Origin: Hyphomicrobiales bacterium
GTDB taxonomy: Bacteria; Pseudomonadota; Alphaproteobacteria; Rhizobiales; Beijerinckiaceae
DNA length: 64,000 nt
Direction of reading: 5' to 3'
Assembly (NCBI GenBank): GCA_027483795.1
Contig: JAIXTT010000104.1
Location: forward strand, 36,444-100,443
The notes under the pieces are model-generated. The model had not been told where the DNA came from. It saw only the letters and a list, made by a program, of their open reading frames with translations, and did not search any database. Numbering within the stretch: position 1 is the stretch's first letter; every line of letters begins with the position of its first letter. A program made the position numbers and the translations under genes. Positions 26,096 through 36,063 of the stretch are shown here, in pieces.

Positions 26096-28378
26096 ATGGC
26101 GCGTTCCCACGCGGCCATAGCGGAGTCGCGCGCGGCAACGGTCGGAGGCATCGCTGCCCCGCTGTCGCACTCGACCTACCGGCGACTGCTCGCGGCGGAG
26201 CCGTGGCTGCGCCGCATCGTCCCCGGACTGATCGTCCTCTTCCTCGCGATCATCGGTGCAGCCGCATGGCTGCAGGCCGTCACGTCGCGCAACGAGATCA
26301 TGGCCGATTCTGCATCGCAGATCGAGATCCTTGCGCAACTCGCCCGTTCGGAATTGTCCGGCCCCGTCGAAGGCGGCGCGATCGAGCGCGGCGAAGCCCC
26401 CGACCTCCTCTCCCGCGTGCTGCCCGCGGGGCGGCTGACCGAGGGACGCCATGTCCTGCTCGCCGACGCGGAAGGGCGGATCGTCGGCGTTTCGCCCCGG
26501 TCGATGCTCGTCGCGGGATCGCTCGAAGACGTTCTGGGCGGCGCGCAGCCGCTCACGGTTCTGGCCGACCGCGCGGGCGTCCTCGCCGTCACGCTCGCGG
26601 ACGGCACCAAGGCGCTCGCCGCGGTCCGCAATCTTCCCAAGGGCGCGCAGGTCGCCGTCGTCCACCGTGTTCCGGACGCGCTCGCCAAATGGGAGAGCCG
26701 CACCGCGTCGTCGCTGCTGCTTCTCGCCGCCGCCGCCGTGGTCCTCATCGGTCTCTCGACCGCCTATTTCTGGCAATCCTGGCGCGCCCATCAGGCCGAC
26801 ACGATCGTGGACCGTGTCCGCGGTCGGCTCGACACGGCGCTGTCCCGCGGCCGCTGCGGCCTTTGGGATTGGGACATCGCCCGCGGCACGATCCATTGGT
26901 CGGACTCGATGTACGAGATGCTCGGCTACGAGCGTCGCAGCGAATTCATGTCCTTCGGCGACGTGAACCGCCTCGTGCACCCCGAAGACGGCGACCTCTA
27001 CGAACTCGCCGACCGTCTCGCGGGCCGGCAAGAGCGCGTCGTCGACCATGCCTTCCGCCTCCGCGCCGCGGACGGCGCATGGATCTGGGTCCGCTCGCGC
27101 GCCGAACTCGTGCAGGAAGGCGAGGACCGCTCTCCCCACCTGCTCGGCATCTGCGTCGACATCACCGAGCAGCGGAAGCTCGAGGCCGACAACGTCGCCG
27201 CGAACATGCGCCTGCGCGAAGCCGTCGAGGCGATCAGCGAGGCCTTCGTGCTGTGGGATGCGCAGAACCGCCTCGTGATGTGCAATTCGCGCTTCCAGCG
27301 TCTTCACCGCCTGCCCGCCGATCTGGTGCAGCCGGGCACGCCCTATCGCGAGGTGGCGGCCGGACTGACCGCCTCCGTCAACGAGAGCCGCATGGCCGAA
27401 AGCCATGACGGGGAAGGCCTGACCCGCAGCTACGAGGCGCATCTGCCCGACGACCGCTGGCTGCAGGTCAACGAACGCCGGACCCGCGACGGCGGCTACG
27501 TCTCGGTCGGCACCGACATCACGGAGCTGAAGGCCGCCGAGCGCCGTCAGGCGCTGATGATCAGCGACCTGCACCGCTCCCAACAGCGTCTGGAAGCGCA
27601 GGCCAAGGAAACGGCGGAGATCGCATCCCGCTATCTCGAGCAGAAGGCGGAAGCCGAAGGCGCCAACCGCGCCAAGTCCGAATTCCTCGCCAAGATGAGC
27701 CACGAGCTGCGCACCCCGCTCAACGCGATCCTCGGCTTCTCCGAAATCATGGAAGGCGAGTATTTCGGCGCTCTGGGCCACGACAAGTATCGCGACTATT
27801 GCCAGGACATCACCCGGAGCGGCCGCTCCCTCCTCGCGCTCATCGCCGACATTCTCGACATGGCCGAACTCGAGGCGGGCAACGTGCGCATCGAACGGCG
27901 GCCTCTGCCGATCCGCGGCACGATCGAGAAATCCGTCGAGCGCATTCTGCCGGCCGCCGATGCCAAGGGCGTCGCCGTGGTGTCCGATCTCGCCGCGGAA
28001 GGCTCGATCCTCGCCGATCCGCGGGCGGTCGACCGCGTTCTCGGCCATCTGCTGCAGAACGCCGTCAAATTCACGCCCGCGGGCGGCCGGATCTCGATCC
28101 GCAGCCGCATCGTTTCGGGCGCGCTCAATCTTTATGTCGAAGACACCGGCGTCGGCATCCCGAAGGCGGCGCTTTCGAAGCTCGGGCGTCCCTTCACCTG
28201 GGTCGACCTCGACGCGTCGAAGCCCACCGAAGGATCGGGCATCGGACTCGCGATCGCCCGCTCCTTCGCGGAACTGCACGGCGGCAACATCCGCATCCGC
28301 TCGCATGAAGGCCGGGGGACGATCGTCCTCGTCCGTCTGCCGCTGCGCGACGAGCCCGCGCCCCGCAAGGCGGCCTGA
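26096..28378 (+). CDS. Membrane sensor histidine kinase with two PAS domains (PleC/DivJ-like kinase core)
   Basis: A 760-residue kinase. Two membrane helices (~25-50 and ~205-230) bracket a periplasmic sensor of about 150 residues; two PAS domains follow (RGRCGLWDWDIARGTIHWSDSMYEMLGY and AVEAISEAFVLWDAQNRLVMCNSRFQ), then a coiled coil, the dimerization domain with the phospho-histidine in SHELRTPLNAILGFSEIM (~H535), and the ATPase domain with NAVKFTPAGG, EDTGVGIPKAAL and GSGIGLAIARSF. The core SEFLAKMSHELRTPLNAILGFSEIMEG is typical of alphaproteobacterial cell-cycle and developmental kinases, but the PAS order does not prove PleC or DivJ. ATG 26096 has AGAGGGG before it; an earlier TTG is less likely. 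No response regulator is adjacent. Confidence 0.9.
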   Translation: MARSHAAIAESRAATVGGIAAPLSHSTYRRLLAAEPWLRRIVPGLIVLFLAIIGAAAWLQAVTSRNEIMADSASQIEILAQLARSELSGPVEGGAIERGEAPDLLSRVLPAGRLTEGRHVLLADAEGRIVGVSPRSMLVAGSLEDVLGGAQPLTVLADRAGVLAVTLADGTKALAAVRNLPKGAQVAVVHRVPDALAKWESRTASSLLLLAAAAVVLIGLSTAYFWQSWRAHQADTIVDRVRGRLDTALSRGRCGLWDWDIARGTIHWSDSMYEMLGYERRSEFMSFGDVNRLVHPEDGDLYELADRLAGRQERVVDHAFRLRAADGAWIWVRSRAELVQEGEDRSPHLLGICVDITEQRKLEADNVAANMRLREAVEAISEAFVLWDAQNRLVMCNSRFQRLHRLPADLVQPGTPYREVAAGLTASVNESRMAESHDGEGLTRSYEAHLPDDRWLQVNERRTRDGGYVSVGTDITELKAAERRQALMISDLHRSQQRLEAQAKETAEIASRYLEQKAEAEGANRAKSEFLAKMSHELRTPLNAILGFSEIMEGEYFGALGHDKYRDYCQDITRSGRSLLALIADILDMAELEAGNVRIERRPLPIRGTIEKSVERILPAADAKGVAVVSDLAAEGSILADPRAVDRVLGHLLQNAVKFTPAGGRISIRSRIVSGALNLYVEDTGVGIPKAALSKLGRPFTWVDLDASKPTEGSGIGLAIARSFAELHGGNIRIRSHEGRGTIVLVRLPLRDEPAPRKAA

Positions 28379-28389
28379 CCCGCGATCCG

Positions 28390-31314
28390 CTAGCCCATCA
28401 CGCGTTCGAAGATCGCCCGCACCTTGGCGCGCGTCTCGGTCAGATGCGATTCCAGCACCTTGAAGTCCGGCAGGCCCGCCGCGGCGGCGAGCCTGCGCTT
28501 GAGCGCCGCGCCCGCGGTCTTGGGGTCGAAATCGTCCGAGAGCGTCAGCCGCTGCCATTGGAAGACGTCGCGCATCACCGCATAGGCCGTGCGCAGCAGT
28601 TCGGCGTCGTTCGCGTCGAGCAGCCCTTCGGCCGCCGCGGCATCGAGGATCGCGCCCGTATTGCGGACCGCGATCGCAGGTCGATCCTTCGCCGCGGTGA
28701 GCACCAGCGCCTGCGTGAGGAATTCGAGATCGATGAGCCCGCCTGCGGCGAGCTTGAGATCCCAAGGCCGTCCCTCGCCCTTTTCCTGCGCGATCAGGCG
28801 GCGCATGGCGAGCGCGTCGACGAACACCTTCCGCGGGTCGCGGTCGCGCGCGAAGACTTCGGCCACCGCCGCGTCGACCTCGCGGATCAGCGAGGCGTCG
28901 CCCGCCACCGTGCGGGCGCGGACCAGCGCCATCTGCTCCCACGTCTCCGCCTCGCCGCGCTGATAGTCGACGAAACCCGTGAACTGGGTCGCCGCGGGGC
29001 CCTTGTTGCCGGAGGGGCGCAGCCGCATGTCCACGGCATAGAGCGTCCCCGCGCGGGTCGGCACCGTCAGCGCGCTGATCAGGCGTTGGGTGAGACGCGT
29101 GAAATAGGTCGACGGCGCGAGCTTCCGCGCCCCGTCGCTCTCCGTCGCGTCGGGCGCGTAATCGTAGAGCACCACGAGGTCGAGATCAGAGGTCGCGGTC
29201 ATCTCGCGCGAGCCGAGCCGGCCCATCCCGAGCACCGCGATCCGCCCGCCGGGAACGCGGCCGTATTCGGCCTCGAAACGGGTCCGGACTTCGTCCAAGG
29301 CGAGCCGGATCACGGCCTCCGCCACCGTCGCATAGGCCTCGCCGGCCCGCGCGGGAGACAAGACGCCCGAAAGCATCCGCGCCCCGACGAGGAAGATCTC
29401 GTGCCGGCCCGTTTCGCGGAGGCGGTCGAGAAAGTCCTCGAAGAGGTCGACGCCGCCGATGGACTCCGCCATGCGGCCCTGCAGCGCCTCGACCGTCGGG
29501 AACGGCTCGACGAAGACCGGATCGATCACCGCGTCGAGCACATGGGGCCGCGCCGCCACGGTCTCGGCGAGGCGCGGGGCCGAACCCAGAATGTCGGCGA
29601 AGAGCCGCAGGATGGCCGTGTTGGACCGGAGGATGGAGAAGAGCTCGACCGCCGCGGGCATCTTGCCCAGCGCCGTGTCGAAGGCGGCGAGCGCGCCGTC
29701 GGGATCCGCGCTGCCGCCGAAGGCCTCGAGCAGCGGGGGCACGAGCTCGGTGACCACTTCCCGCGCGCGGGCGCTCTGGACCGCCTGACGCCGGCCGAAA
29801 TGCCAGCCCCGCACCGTCTCGGCGACCGCCGCAGGATCGGAAAAGCCCATGCGGCGGAGCGTGTCGAGCGTCTCCGGATCGTCGACCGTCCCGGTGAAGA
29901 CGAGGCTGCCCTCCTTCGAGGTCAGTTCGGGACCTTCCTCGAAGAGCCGCGCATAATGCTTCTCGACCAGCAACGCCCGTCCCGTCAGCGCCTCGGCGAA
30001 TTTCGCCGTGGAGGCGTAGCCGCAGAAACGGGCGAAGCGTTCGAGCCTGTCGGGGTCGGACGGCAGACGCTGCGTCTGTTCGTCGTCCTGCATCTGCAGG
30101 CGATGCTCGACCGTCCGCAGGAATCGATAGGCTTCGGCGAGTTCGCGCTCCGCCTCCTCCGAGATCCAGCCGTCCTCGCGCAGCGCCGTCAGCATGTCGA
30201 GCGTACGCCGACCGCGGAGCTTGGGCCTGCGGCCGCCGAAGACGAGTTGCTGGGTCTGCACGAAGAACTCGATCTCGCGGATGCCGCCGCGGCCGAGCTT
30301 GATGTCGTGCCCCGCCACCGCGATCGCCTCATGCCCGCGCACGGCATGGATCTGGCGCTTCATCGCATGGATGTCGGCGATGGCGGCGAAGTCGAAATAT
30401 TTGCGCCAGACGAAGGGCACGAGATCCGCGATGAAGCGGTCTCCCAGCGCCTCGTCGCCCGCGACCGGGCGCGCCTTGATCATGGCGGCGCGTTCCCAGT
30501 TCTGGCCCACGCTTTCGTAATAGCCGTAGGCCGAGGAAACCGAGATCGCGACGGGCGTCGAGCCCGGGTCCGGCCGCAACCGCAGATCCGTCCGGAACAC
30601 GTAACCGTCGGGCGTGCGCTCCTGCATGAAGCGCACGAGCCCCTGCGTCAGCCGCACGAAGAAGGGTGTCGGTTCGAGCCCCTCGCGCAAGGGCGCGGCA
30701 TCGCCGTCGTAGAGCACGACGACGTCGATGTCCGAGGAATAATTGAGTTCCCGCGCGCCGTGCTTGCCGAGCGCAAGCACCGTGAAACCGCAGCCGAGGG
30801 CGGGGTCCGACGGATCCTTCGGAAAGAAACGCCCCTCCGCCGCGGCATTCGTCAGGAGGCGGCGCACGGAGGCCGAGACGGCGGCGTCGGCGAGATCGGA
30901 CAGCGCGCGCGTCACGCGTTCCACGCTCCACACCCCGCCGATGTCGGCCAGCGCGATGAGCAGGGCGGCTTCCTGCTTGGCCCGGCGCAGGAGGCGCATG
31001 AAGGCGGCGTCCGTCTCCGCCGCGCACCGGCCAGCCGCGATGCGCGCGAGAAGGTCGGCGAAGCGCTCGTCCGGATCGGCATCGAGCAGTTCGGCGAGAC
31101 GCGTCGTGTCCTGACAGAGCCGCCACAGATAGGGAGAATGGTCGGCGAGCCCCGCGAGCAACGCCGCGGTCTCCGCGCGTCCCTCGACGAAGGGCGCGAG
31201 ATCCGTGCCTTTTTCGGCGGAATCGGCGATCAGCCCGGCGAGGCGGGCGCGGCCTTCGGACGACGGCGCGGGACGCGGCGCCTTCCGAACGACGGTCATG
31301 AGTTTCTCGGTCAC
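28390..31314 (-). CDS. glnE: Glutamine synthetase adenylyltransferase/adenylyl-removing enzyme
   Basis: A 974-residue bifunctional GlnE, which adenylylates and deadenylylates glutamine synthetase under control of PII. Both nucleotidyltransferase domains are visible: the N-terminal removing domain with LGKHGARELNYSSDIDVVVLYD and the C-terminal transferase domain with LGMGRLGSREMTATSDLDLVVLYDY, each with the paired aspartates. Length matches the family (~950-1000). GTG at 31312-31314 has GGAGGA ahead; a later ATG (31299) is possible. Convergent with the PAS kinase, 11 bases apart; downstream of ccmH on the same strand with 118 bases between. Confidence 0.96.
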   Translation of the reverse strand: MTEKLMTVVRKAPRPAPSSEGRARLAGLIADSAEKGTDLAPFVEGRAETAALLAGLADHSPYLWRLCQDTTRLAELLDADPDERFADLLARIAAGRCAAETDAAFMRLLRRAKQEAALLIALADIGGVWSVERVTRALSDLADAAVSASVRRLLTNAAAEGRFFPKDPSDPALGCGFTVLALGKHGARELNYSSDIDVVVLYDGDAAPLREGLEPTPFFVRLTQGLVRFMQERTPDGYVFRTDLRLRPDPGSTPVAISVSSAYGYYESVGQNWERAAMIKARPVAGDEALGDRFIADLVPFVWRKYFDFAAIADIHAMKRQIHAVRGHEAIAVAGHDIKLGRGGIREIEFFVQTQQLVFGGRRPKLRGRRTLDMLTALREDGWISEEAERELAEAYRFLRTVEHRLQMQDDEQTQRLPSDPDRLERFARFCGYASTAKFAEALTGRALLVEKHYARLFEEGPELTSKEGSLVFTGTVDDPETLDTLRRMGFSDPAAVAETVRGWHFGRRQAVQSARAREVVTELVPPLLEAFGGSADPDGALAAFDTALGKMPAAVELFSILRSNTAILRLFADILGSAPRLAETVAARPHVLDAVIDPVFVEPFPTVEALQGRMAESIGGVDLFEDFLDRLRETGRHEIFLVGARMLSGVLSPARAGEAYATVAEAVIRLALDEVRTRFEAEYGRVPGGRIAVLGMGRLGSREMTATSDLDLVVLYDYAPDATESDGARKLAPSTYFTRLTQRLISALTVPTRAGTLYAVDMRLRPSGNKGPAATQFTGFVDYQRGEAETWEQMALVRARTVAGDASLIREVDAAVAEVFARDRDPRKVFVDALAMRRLIAQEKGEGRPWDLKLAAGGLIDLEFLTQALVLTAAKDRPAIAVRNTGAILDAAAAEGLLDANDAELLRTAYAVMRDVFQWQRLTLSDDFDPKTAGAALKRRLAAAAGLPDFKVLESHLTETRAKVRAIFERVMG

Positions 31315-31432
31315 GCGGCTTGATCCTCCGAGCGTGACGTGAGCATGGCGGCACGCGCCCGTCCATCGGCATGCGGACGCAATTCACCGCGGCGCGCGAC
31401 GAAGGGCGATCCGCAGCGGGCGACGGACCCGC

Positions 31433-31900
31433 TCAAGCGTCGGATTTTTCCGTCAGCGCGGCGAGAGCGCGACGCTCTTCGTCGGTCAGAGGCGGGGCGG
31501 AAAGGGCGACCGCGCGGCGCTTCCGGGCGGCCGCGAAGACGGCGGCCGCACCCGCGCCCAGCACGAGGAAGGGGCCGATCCACAACAGGACGGTCCGCGA
31601 GTCGAAGGGCGGCTTCAGCAGGACGAAATCCCCGTAGCGCTCGACGAGGAACCTCCGGATGGCCGTATCGTCGTCGCCCGCCACGATGCGTTCGCGCACG
31701 AGCAGACGCAGGTCGCGCGCGAGCGGCGCGTTGGAGTCGTCGATGGACTGGTTCTGGCAGACGAGACAGCGCAGTTCGAGCGACAGAGCCCGCGCCCGCG
31801 CCTCCTGAGAAGGATCCTTCAGCACCTCGTCCGGCTGCACCGCATGGGCGGAGGTCGCGAGCGAAAGGGCGAGAAGCGACGCGGCGATGCGCATCCGCAT
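31433..31900 (-). CDS. ccmH: Cytochrome c-type biogenesis protein CcmH (CycL)
   Basis: A 155-residue periplasm-facing thiol oxidoreductase that keeps apocytochrome c heme-binding cysteines reduced for heme attachment. It has a signal peptide (MRMRIAASLLALSLATSAHA), the CxxC in LELRCLVCQNQSIDDSNAPLARDLR, and one C-terminal membrane helix (VLLWIGPFLVLGAGAAAVFAA). The ATG at 31898-31900 puts the start two bases from the ccmF stop. Last gene of ccmIEFH. Confidence 0.95.
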   Translation of the reverse strand: MRMRIAASLLALSLATSAHAVQPDEVLKDPSQEARARALSLELRCLVCQNQSIDDSNAPLARDLRLLVRERIVAGDDDTAIRRFLVERYGDFVLLKPPFDSRTVLLWIGPFLVLGAGAAAVFAAARKRRAVALSAPPLTDEERRALAALTEKSDA

Positions 31901-31902
31901 GG

Positions 31903-33870
31903 TCACGCCCCCGCCGGCTTGGCGCCGTGAGGGGCGCGGACCGCCGCCGCCACGCGGGCGCGGCGGTCGAACATCGACAATGCGCCGCCGGCCGCCATGA
32001 TCATGGAACCGATCCAGATCAGCGTGACGAGCGGCTTCCAATAGAGCCTCACGCCCACCGAACCGTCGGGCTCGAACTCGCTGATGCTCGCATAGACCTG
32101 CCCGAGCCCCGCCGTCATCAGCCCCGCCTCGGACGTGGGCATGGTCTGCGCGACGAAGACGCGCTTGCCGGGCTCGATCCGTCCGACGACCTCGTCGCCC
32201 TTCAGCACCGAGAAGGTCGCCACCGTTTCGCGGAAATCGGGACCGTTGCGCACGAAGCTGCGCTCGAGACGAACCGTATAGGGCCCCGCCTGCAGAACCT
32301 CGCCGGGACGCACGAGCGCGATCTTCTCCGTCCCCCAGGCCGTGGCCGAAATGCCGATCACCGCCACGCCGACGCCGATATGCGCGATCGCCGCGCCCCA
32401 GGCCGCGAGCGGCAGGCCGAGGGCCCGGCGCAGCATCAGCGACGGGCCGGCTCCCGTGCGATGGGACCGGGCGAGGATTTCGGAGATCGAGCCGAAGATC
32501 AGCCACGCGCCGAGGCCGATCCCGAGCGGCGCGGCCACGGGTCCGCCATGCGTCCAGGCGAAGACGCCGATCATGGCCGCGAGCGCGAGGCCCGCGGCGA
32601 CCATGAGCCTTTGCGCGACGCCGTAGAGATCGCCGCGCTTCCAGGCCAGCGCCGTCCCGACGGGCACGATCAGCAGCAGCGGAACCCCGAGCGGAATGAC
32701 CGTCGCTTCGAAGAAGGGCGGGCCGACCGAGATCTTCGACCCGTCGATCGCCTCGAGCGCGAGCGGATAGAGCGTGCCGATGAAGACCGCCGCCGTGATC
32801 GCCGCGAGCAGCAGATTGTTCACGACGAGCGCGCCTTCGCGCGAGATCGGCGCGAAGAGCCCGCCCTGCTTCAGCAGCGGCGCGCGCCACGCGAACAGCG
32901 CGAAGCCGCCGCCGATGAAGAAGATCAGGATGGCGAGGATCACCTGCCCGCGCGCCGGATCCGTCGCGAAGGCGTGGACCGAGGTCAGCACGCCCGAACG
33001 CACGAGGAAGGCCCCGAGCAGCGACAGCGAGAAGGTCAGGATCGAAAGCAGGATCGTCCAAACCTTCAGCGCGTCGCGCTTTTCCATCACCAGCGTCGAA
33101 TGCAGGAGCGCCGTTCCCGCGAGCCACGGCATCAGCGAGGCGTTCTCCACCGGATCCCAGAACCACCAGCCGCCCCAGCCGAGTTCGTAATAGGCCCAGT
33201 AGGAGCCCATCGCGATGCCCGCGGTCAGGAAGATCCAGGCCAGAAGCGTCCAAGGCCGCACGAAACGCGCCCAGACCGCATCGATCCGGCCGTGGATCAG
33301 CGCGCCCACGGCGAAGGAGAAGGCGATCGAGAAGCCGACATAGAGAAGCGGCGGATGGATCGCGAGCCCCGGATCCTGCAGCAGCGGATTGAGCCCCCGC
33401 CCTTCGACCGGAGCCGGCAGCAGCCGCTCGAACGGGTTCGAAGCGAGCAGCACGAAGAAGATGAAGGCGGCGGAGATCGAGCCCTGCACGCCGAGAACGG
33501 CCGCCTGCAGCCGCAGCGGCATCTCCCTGCCCTTCAGCGCCACCATGGCGGCGAACAGCACGAGGATGCTCACCCAGAGCAGCATCGAGCCTTCATGGTT
33601 CGCCCAGACGCCCGAGATCCGGTAGACGAGCGGCTTCTGCGAATGCGAATTCGCATAGACGTTCAGCACCGAGAAATCCGACGCCACATAGGCCCAGGTC
33701 AGCGCGCCGTAGGACATCGCGACCAGCAGGAACCCGGCAAGCGCGGCGGGCTTGGCCGTCTCCATCAGCGCGGCGTCGCGCGAGATCACGCCCCAGAGCG
33801 GCAGCGCCGTCTGGATCAGCGCCGCGGCCAAGGCCAGCACGAGGGCGTAATGGCCGATCTCGACGATCAT
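31903..33870 (-). CDS. ccmF: Heme lyase CcmF (CycK)
   Basis: A 655-residue polytopic membrane protein, the heme lyase that transfers heme from holo-CcmE to apocytochrome c. The tryptophan-rich signature [22 protein letters not shown] and conserved loop regions with histidines ([43 protein letters not shown]) are present, with about 14 helices. The ATG at 33868-33870 overlaps the ccmE stop by four bases; the upstream in-frame extension lies within ccmE and is not needed. Confidence 0.96.
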   Translation of the reverse strand: MIVEIGHYALVLALAAALIQTALPLWGVISRDAALMETAKPAALAGFLLVAMSYGALTWAYVASDFSVLNVYANSHSQKPLVYRISGVWANHEGSMLLWVSILVLFAAMVALKGREMPLRLQAAVLGVQGSISAAFIFFVLLASNPFERLLPAPVEGRGLNPLLQDPGLAIHPPLLYVGFSIAFSFAVGALIHGRIDAVWARFVRPWTLLAWIFLTAGIAMGSYWAYYELGWGGWWFWDPVENASLMPWLAGTALLHSTLVMEKRDALKVWTILLSILTFSLSLLGAFLVRSGVLTSVHAFATDPARGQVILAILIFFIGGGFALFAWRAPLLKQGGLFAPISREGALVVNNLLLAAITAAVFIGTLYPLALEAIDGSKISVGPPFFEATVIPLGVPLLLIVPVGTALAWKRGDLYGVAQRLMVAAGLALAAMIGVFAWTHGGPVAAPLGIGLGAWLIFGSISEILARSHRTGAGPSLMLRRALGLPLAAWGAAIAHIGVGVAVIGISATAWGTEKIALVRPGEVLQAGPYTVRLERSFVRNGPDFRETVATFSVLKGDEVVGRIEPGKRVFVAQTMPTSEAGLMTAGLGQVYASISEFEPDGSVGVRLYWKPLVTLIWIGSMIMAAGGALSMFDRRARVAAAVRAPHGAKPAGA

Positions 33871-34322
33871 CGCGTCTCTCCCGCCTTGGCTTCGCCCTGC
33901 CACTTGCCCTGTTTCTTCAGGGTGTCGGCCACTTCCTTCGGCATATAGTTCTCGTCGTGCTTGGCGAGCACCGTGTCGGCCCGGAAGGCCTGACCGGGCT
34001 GGAGAACGCCTTCGGCCACCACGCCCTGCCCCTCGCGGAAGAGGTCCGGCAGGATGCCGCGATAGGACACCGCGATCTCCTTGTTGCCGTCCGTCACCTT
34101 GAAGGTCATCGCGAGATTCTCGCCGCGCTTGACGCTCCCGTCGACGACGATGCCGCCGACGCGGATCCGGGTTCCCGGCTGGAGGTTCTTCTCGTGGATC
34201 TCAGTCGGCCCGTAGAAGAAAACGATCGTGTCGGTGACCTGATAGAGCACGAGCCCGGCCGCCAGCGCGAGCACCGCGCCCATTCCGCCGATCACCGCCA
34301 GCCGCTTGCCCTTGCGCGTCAT
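33867..34322 (-). CDS. ccmE: Heme chaperone CcmE (CycJ)
   Basis: A 151-residue membrane-anchored periplasmic heme chaperone. One N-terminal helix ([22 protein letters not shown]), an OB-fold with [14 protein letters not shown] and [19 protein letters not shown], and the heme-binding histidine H122 in [16 protein letters not shown] at 34320-34322, four bases after the ccmI stop; its own stop overlaps the ccmF start. Confidence 0.96.
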   Translation of the reverse strand: MTRKGKRLAVIGGMGAVLALAAGLVLYQVTDTIVFFYGPTEIHEKNLQPGTRIRVGGIVVDGSVKRGENLAMTFKVTDGNKEIAVSYRGILPDLFREGQGVVAEGVLQPGQAFRADTVLAKHDENYMPKEVADTLKKQGKWQGEAKAGETR

Positions 34323-34326
34323 CGGC

Positions 34327-35406
34327 TCATTCCACCCCGACCTCGCGGGCGGCGGCTTCCACCCGCCGCAACGCATCCGCATCGCCCGCAAGGGCCGTGC
34401 GCGCCCGCACCAGAGCGCCCCGCGCCCGCTCGCCGTCCTTCAACACCGCGAAGGCACGGACGAGCCGCGCCCAAGACTCGGCGTCCCCGCCCGTCGCCGC
34501 GAGCCGTGCATCGAGCGCTTCCACCATCCCGCGGATCGCCGCTTCGCGGTCCGCCTGAGGCAGGGCCGCGATCGCTTCTCCGCCCGCGGGCACGGAGGCC
34601 GGCGAGGCCGCCGCGATGCGCTCCTTGAGGACCGCGGCCGCCGCCGAATCCGGCGGCACGTCGTCGAGCAGCGCCCGGAAGATCGCGGTCGCGTCGGCGA
34701 CGCGGCCGTCCTGCTCATAGGCGATGCCGCGATAGAACCGGGCGGCGGGCATTTTCGGGTCGAGCGCCAGCGCGGCGTCGAACCGCCCCTTCGCCTCGGC
34801 CGTCACGACGCCGCCCGCCTGCAGCACCAGCACTTCGCCCAGCGCCGTCAGCCGTTCCGCGTCGGGGCCCTTCAGCCGGAGAAGCTGCGAATAGGCCCGC
34901 ACCGCATCGTCATGCCGGCCCGTCTGCACGTAGATGGGCGCGATGACCTGCCATCCCGCCGCATCGTCCGGATGTTCGGAGAGACGCTTCTCGACCTTCT
35001 GCACGAGCGTCGCGAAGTCGGGCGCCTGCTCGAGGCGCGCCTCGAGCGGCCGGTCCGGTTCGTCGGGCGAACCGATCCTGAGATAGAGCGCCAAGGAGAA
35101 GACGGGGATCAGCAGCACCGCCGCAAGCGCCGCAGCCCGCAGCCGCGTCCGCGAGAAACCGGTCGTCGTCGCCTCCGCCTTGGCCGCGGCGAGGAGGCGG
35201 CGACCCGCCTCCGCCTTCGCGGCTTCGGCCTCGGCGGCGCCGATGAGGCCGCGTTCGGCGTCCCGATCGATCTCGGCGAGCTGAGCCTTGTAGAAAGCCG
35301 CGTCGGTGGCCGTTTCCGGCGAGACGACGGCGGGGCGCGACAGCGGCCGAAGCACGGCCATCACCGTCGCACCCGTCAACAGCGCCATGATGATCCAAAG
35401 GAGCAT
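34327..35406 (-). CDS. ccmI: Cytochrome c biogenesis protein CcmI (CycH)
   Basis: A 359-residue CcmI, the apocytochrome c chaperone. Two membrane helices (residues ~1-20 and ~95-113) flank a charged coiled segment ([37 protein letters not shown]); the periplasmic part has TPR repeats ([57 protein letters not shown]). The first gene of ccmIEFH; the usual order in Rhizobiales is the same (cycHJKL). Confidence 0.94.
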   Translation of the reverse strand: MLLWIIMALLTGATVMAVLRPLSRPAVVSPETATDAAFYKAQLAEIDRDAERGLIGAAEAEAAKAEAGRRLLAAAKAEATTTGFSRTRLRAAALAAVLLIPVFSLALYLRIGSPDEPDRPLEARLEQAPDFATLVQKVEKRLSEHPDDAAGWQVIAPIYVQTGRHDDAVRAYSQLLRLKGPDAERLTALGEVLVLQAGGVVTAEAKGRFDAALALDPKMPAARFYRGIAYEQDGRVADATAIFRALLDDVPPDSAAAAVLKERIAAASPASVPAGGEAIAALPQADREAAIRGMVEALDARLAATGGDAESWARLVRAFAVLKDGERARGALVRARTALAGDADALRRVEAAAREVGVE

Positions 35407-35489
35407 GAACGTTAGTTACCGACCCCTCGTCTCGGCGTCACGCGCAATCTCCGCGACCGCCGGTCGCGGAAAGCGCGAAGGTCCGTCGT

Positions 35490-35957
35490 TCAGCTCACGA
35501 TGTCCCAACGACCGTCCGCCGCGCGGCAGGCCGTGCCGACGCCCTGCTGCGCACGCCCGCCGATCATGATCGTGTGGGTGTACTGGCGGCAGACGCGGTT
35601 GCTTTCGTAATAGACCGGGCCGGGATCGACATAGCCGCGCGCGCCGCTCGGGGCCGACCAGTTCTGCCGCTGGCCCATCGCGACCGCTTGCGACTGCGCG
35701 AAGGACGCCTGCTGCTGCGCCTGCTGGTCGAGACCGCGGCCGATCTGGTTGCCCAGGAAGCCGCCGACCATCGTGCCCGCCATCACCGCCGCGACCTTGC
35801 CCGCGCCGCCGCCGAAACGGCTGCCGATCAGGCCGCCCGCCACCGCGCCGATGACCGTGCCGCCCGCCTCGTTCGGGCCCGTCTGGGGACCGCAGCCCGC
35901 GACGCCGACGGCCATGGCGACGGCGAGACCCGCAGCGATGAATTTCTTCGACTTCAT
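35490..35957 (-). CDS. Glycine-zipper lipoprotein (17 kDa antigen-like)
   Basis: A 155-residue outer-membrane-type lipoprotein. The signal peptide ends with the lipobox VAGC (C22). A glycine-zipper hairpin follows (GGTVIGAVAGGLIGSRFGGGAGKVAAVMAGTMVGGFLGNQIGRGLD), then a Gln-rich segment and a C-terminal domain with DPGPVYYESNRVCRQYTHTIMIGGRAQQGVGTACRAADGRWDIVS, the pattern of the surface antigen 17 kDa family. A strong AAGGAGT ribosome-binding site lies before the ATG at 35957. Probably structural or envelope-stress related; no specific role is known. Confidence 0.9.
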   Translation of the reverse strand: MKSKKFIAAGLAVAMAVGVAGCGPQTGPNEAGGTVIGAVAGGLIGSRFGGGAGKVAAVMAGTMVGGFLGNQIGRGLDQQAQQQASFAQSQAVAMGQRQNWSAPSGARGYVDPGPVYYESNRVCRQYTHTIMIGGRAQQGVGTACRAADGRWDIVS

Positions 35958-36063
35958 GATTGGACTCCTTGGAACCGATGACCGCAGCTTCGACGCCGCC
36001 GTCGCTGACCCGAATCCCAAGCTGCGATTCGGGCGAATTTCCGTACGAAGTCCTGATATGGCC

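Noticed and set aside
26018..28942. 974-codon minus-strand frame opposite the PAS kinase
   Set aside because: The plus-strand protein has PAS, HisKA and ATPase motifs in order; the opposite frame has none.
28444..31323. 959-codon plus-strand frame opposite glnE
   Set aside because: Exact shadow of GlnE, whose two nucleotidyltransferase domains are unmistakable.
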